DNA of 64,000 nucleotides, from assembly GCF_000471905.2 (NCBI RefSeq), contig NW_006499603.1:5030895-5094894 (forward strand), given 5' to 3'. How positions within the stretch are numbered: the stretch's first letter is position 1; each line of letters starts with the position of its first letter. Shown piece by piece: positions 63,528-64,000 of the stretch. This stretch comes from Amborella trichopoda (Eukaryota; Streptophyta; Magnoliopsida; Amborellales; Amborellaceae). The notes under the pieces were generated by a model that made no database searches, was not told the origin of the DNA, and was given only the letters and a program-made list of their open reading frames with translations. The translations under genes and the position numbers were made by a program.

Positions 63528-64000
63528 CCAGGATAATTTTTTTTATATGTTTATTAGGTGCGACTTGATGAGAAGAACACACACCTAAAATTTCAAATGA
63601 TTTGGATTTGTAAAAAAAAAAAAAATTCAAGCACTATCAAACATCCGTGATCGTCAGATCGGCTCAGATTCAATCTGGGCCGTTGGGCTCATATGTTCAT
63701 ATGAGCTAGTGGGGGCTGATATTTGAATACGGTCAAAACTTGAATTTGATAGATTTCCTAGTTCCGTAGGTAGTTCGGATCACTTAATTTAATAAGGTAG
63801 GCCCTACCCGCCTTAAGAGCATAGGAAACCACTCAACACTACCCCCTCAGATGGATCTCCAAATGAAAGATATTCATAAGAGACATCAACGGGATCAGAT
63901 ATTGAGAATGACTTTGCTGCCTTCCTCACCACTCTTCTCGACTTGCTGAAATGTATATCAATGACATCATCTCTGAACCCCCTTCCAACTTGACCGTATA
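63528..64000. other. Unidentified sequence at the right edge, probably another insertion
   Basis: The sequence changes abruptly at about 63528 and no longer matches A or B. It is A/T-rich at first, with a perfect 9-bp inverted repeat (GCTCATATG, TT, CATATGAGC) at 63687-63706. No reading frame or LTR end is convincing. It could be the edge of a further transposable element. Confidence 0.4.

Noticed and set aside
1-64000. Host genes, tRNA, rRNA or miRNA genes
   Set aside because: I looked for long frames not explained by elements, tRNA-like cloverleaf words and rRNA motifs and saw none; weak or fragmentary ones could be missed without searches.

Overview
This is plant nuclear repeat DNA, very probably from a flowering plant. 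I see no host gene, rRNA, tRNA or CRISPR array. Essentially all 64 kb is nested, decayed LTR retrotransposons of the Ty3/gypsy class. The plant origin rests on the element types: Tat-lineage polyproteins carrying a second, archaeal-type RNase H, Tat elements carrying an antisense plant-mobile-domain gene, and a chromodomain gypsy element with an initiator-Met primer site. I cannot name the species.

Layout, left to right. (1) 1-2940: 5' part of a minus-strand gypsy element (E): leader, primer site and LTR (1878-2940), inserted into the gag of element A. (2) 2941-19856: plus-strand Tat element A: gag, RT, gypsy RNase H, archaeal-type RNase H, integrase, a repeat-rich 3' region and 3' LTR (LTR2, 17022-19856). 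A solo LTR (LTR1, 10046-12788) sits between pol and the 3' region. (3) 19857-23291: 3' tail and 3' LTR (LTR3) of a Tat copy called C'. (4) 23292-30552: minus-strand chromodomain gypsy element D in circularly permuted order: gag N-terminus, LTR (23735-26458), chromodomain, integrase, RNase H, RT, protease, gag C-terminus. (5) 30553-33680: 5' LTR (LTR4) of Tat element C, then its primer site and first leader bases. (6) 33858-51165: complete Tat-type element B (LTR5, gag, no pol, antisense gene, repeats, LTR6) with a perfect 5-bp target duplication CTCGT, inserted in the leader of C. (7) 51166-63527: the rest of C: gag, protease, an unassigned tail, a solo chromodomain-type LTR F (54916-57835), an antisense gene and a repeat-rich 3' region. 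(8) 63528-64000: unidentified sequence.

How the parts work. In A, gag makes the particle and pol copies and integrates the element. B and C lack pol at the same place but keep gag, primer site, LTRs and the antisense gene, so they look like a non-autonomous family mobilised in trans. The antisense gene has a TATA box and a hairpin at its likely start, conserved in position in A, B and C. The six Tat LTRs share RNA-like hairpins, several with compensating base changes, that would lie in the leader of the genomic RNA. Target duplications give the insertion order: C into D, B into C, LTR F into C, LTR1 into A, E into A. The permuted order of D implies a tandem duplication (or an assembly join) in this stretch. 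Coding regions are broken mainly by nonsense substitutions, frameshifts and deletions, as expected for old, methylated copies.
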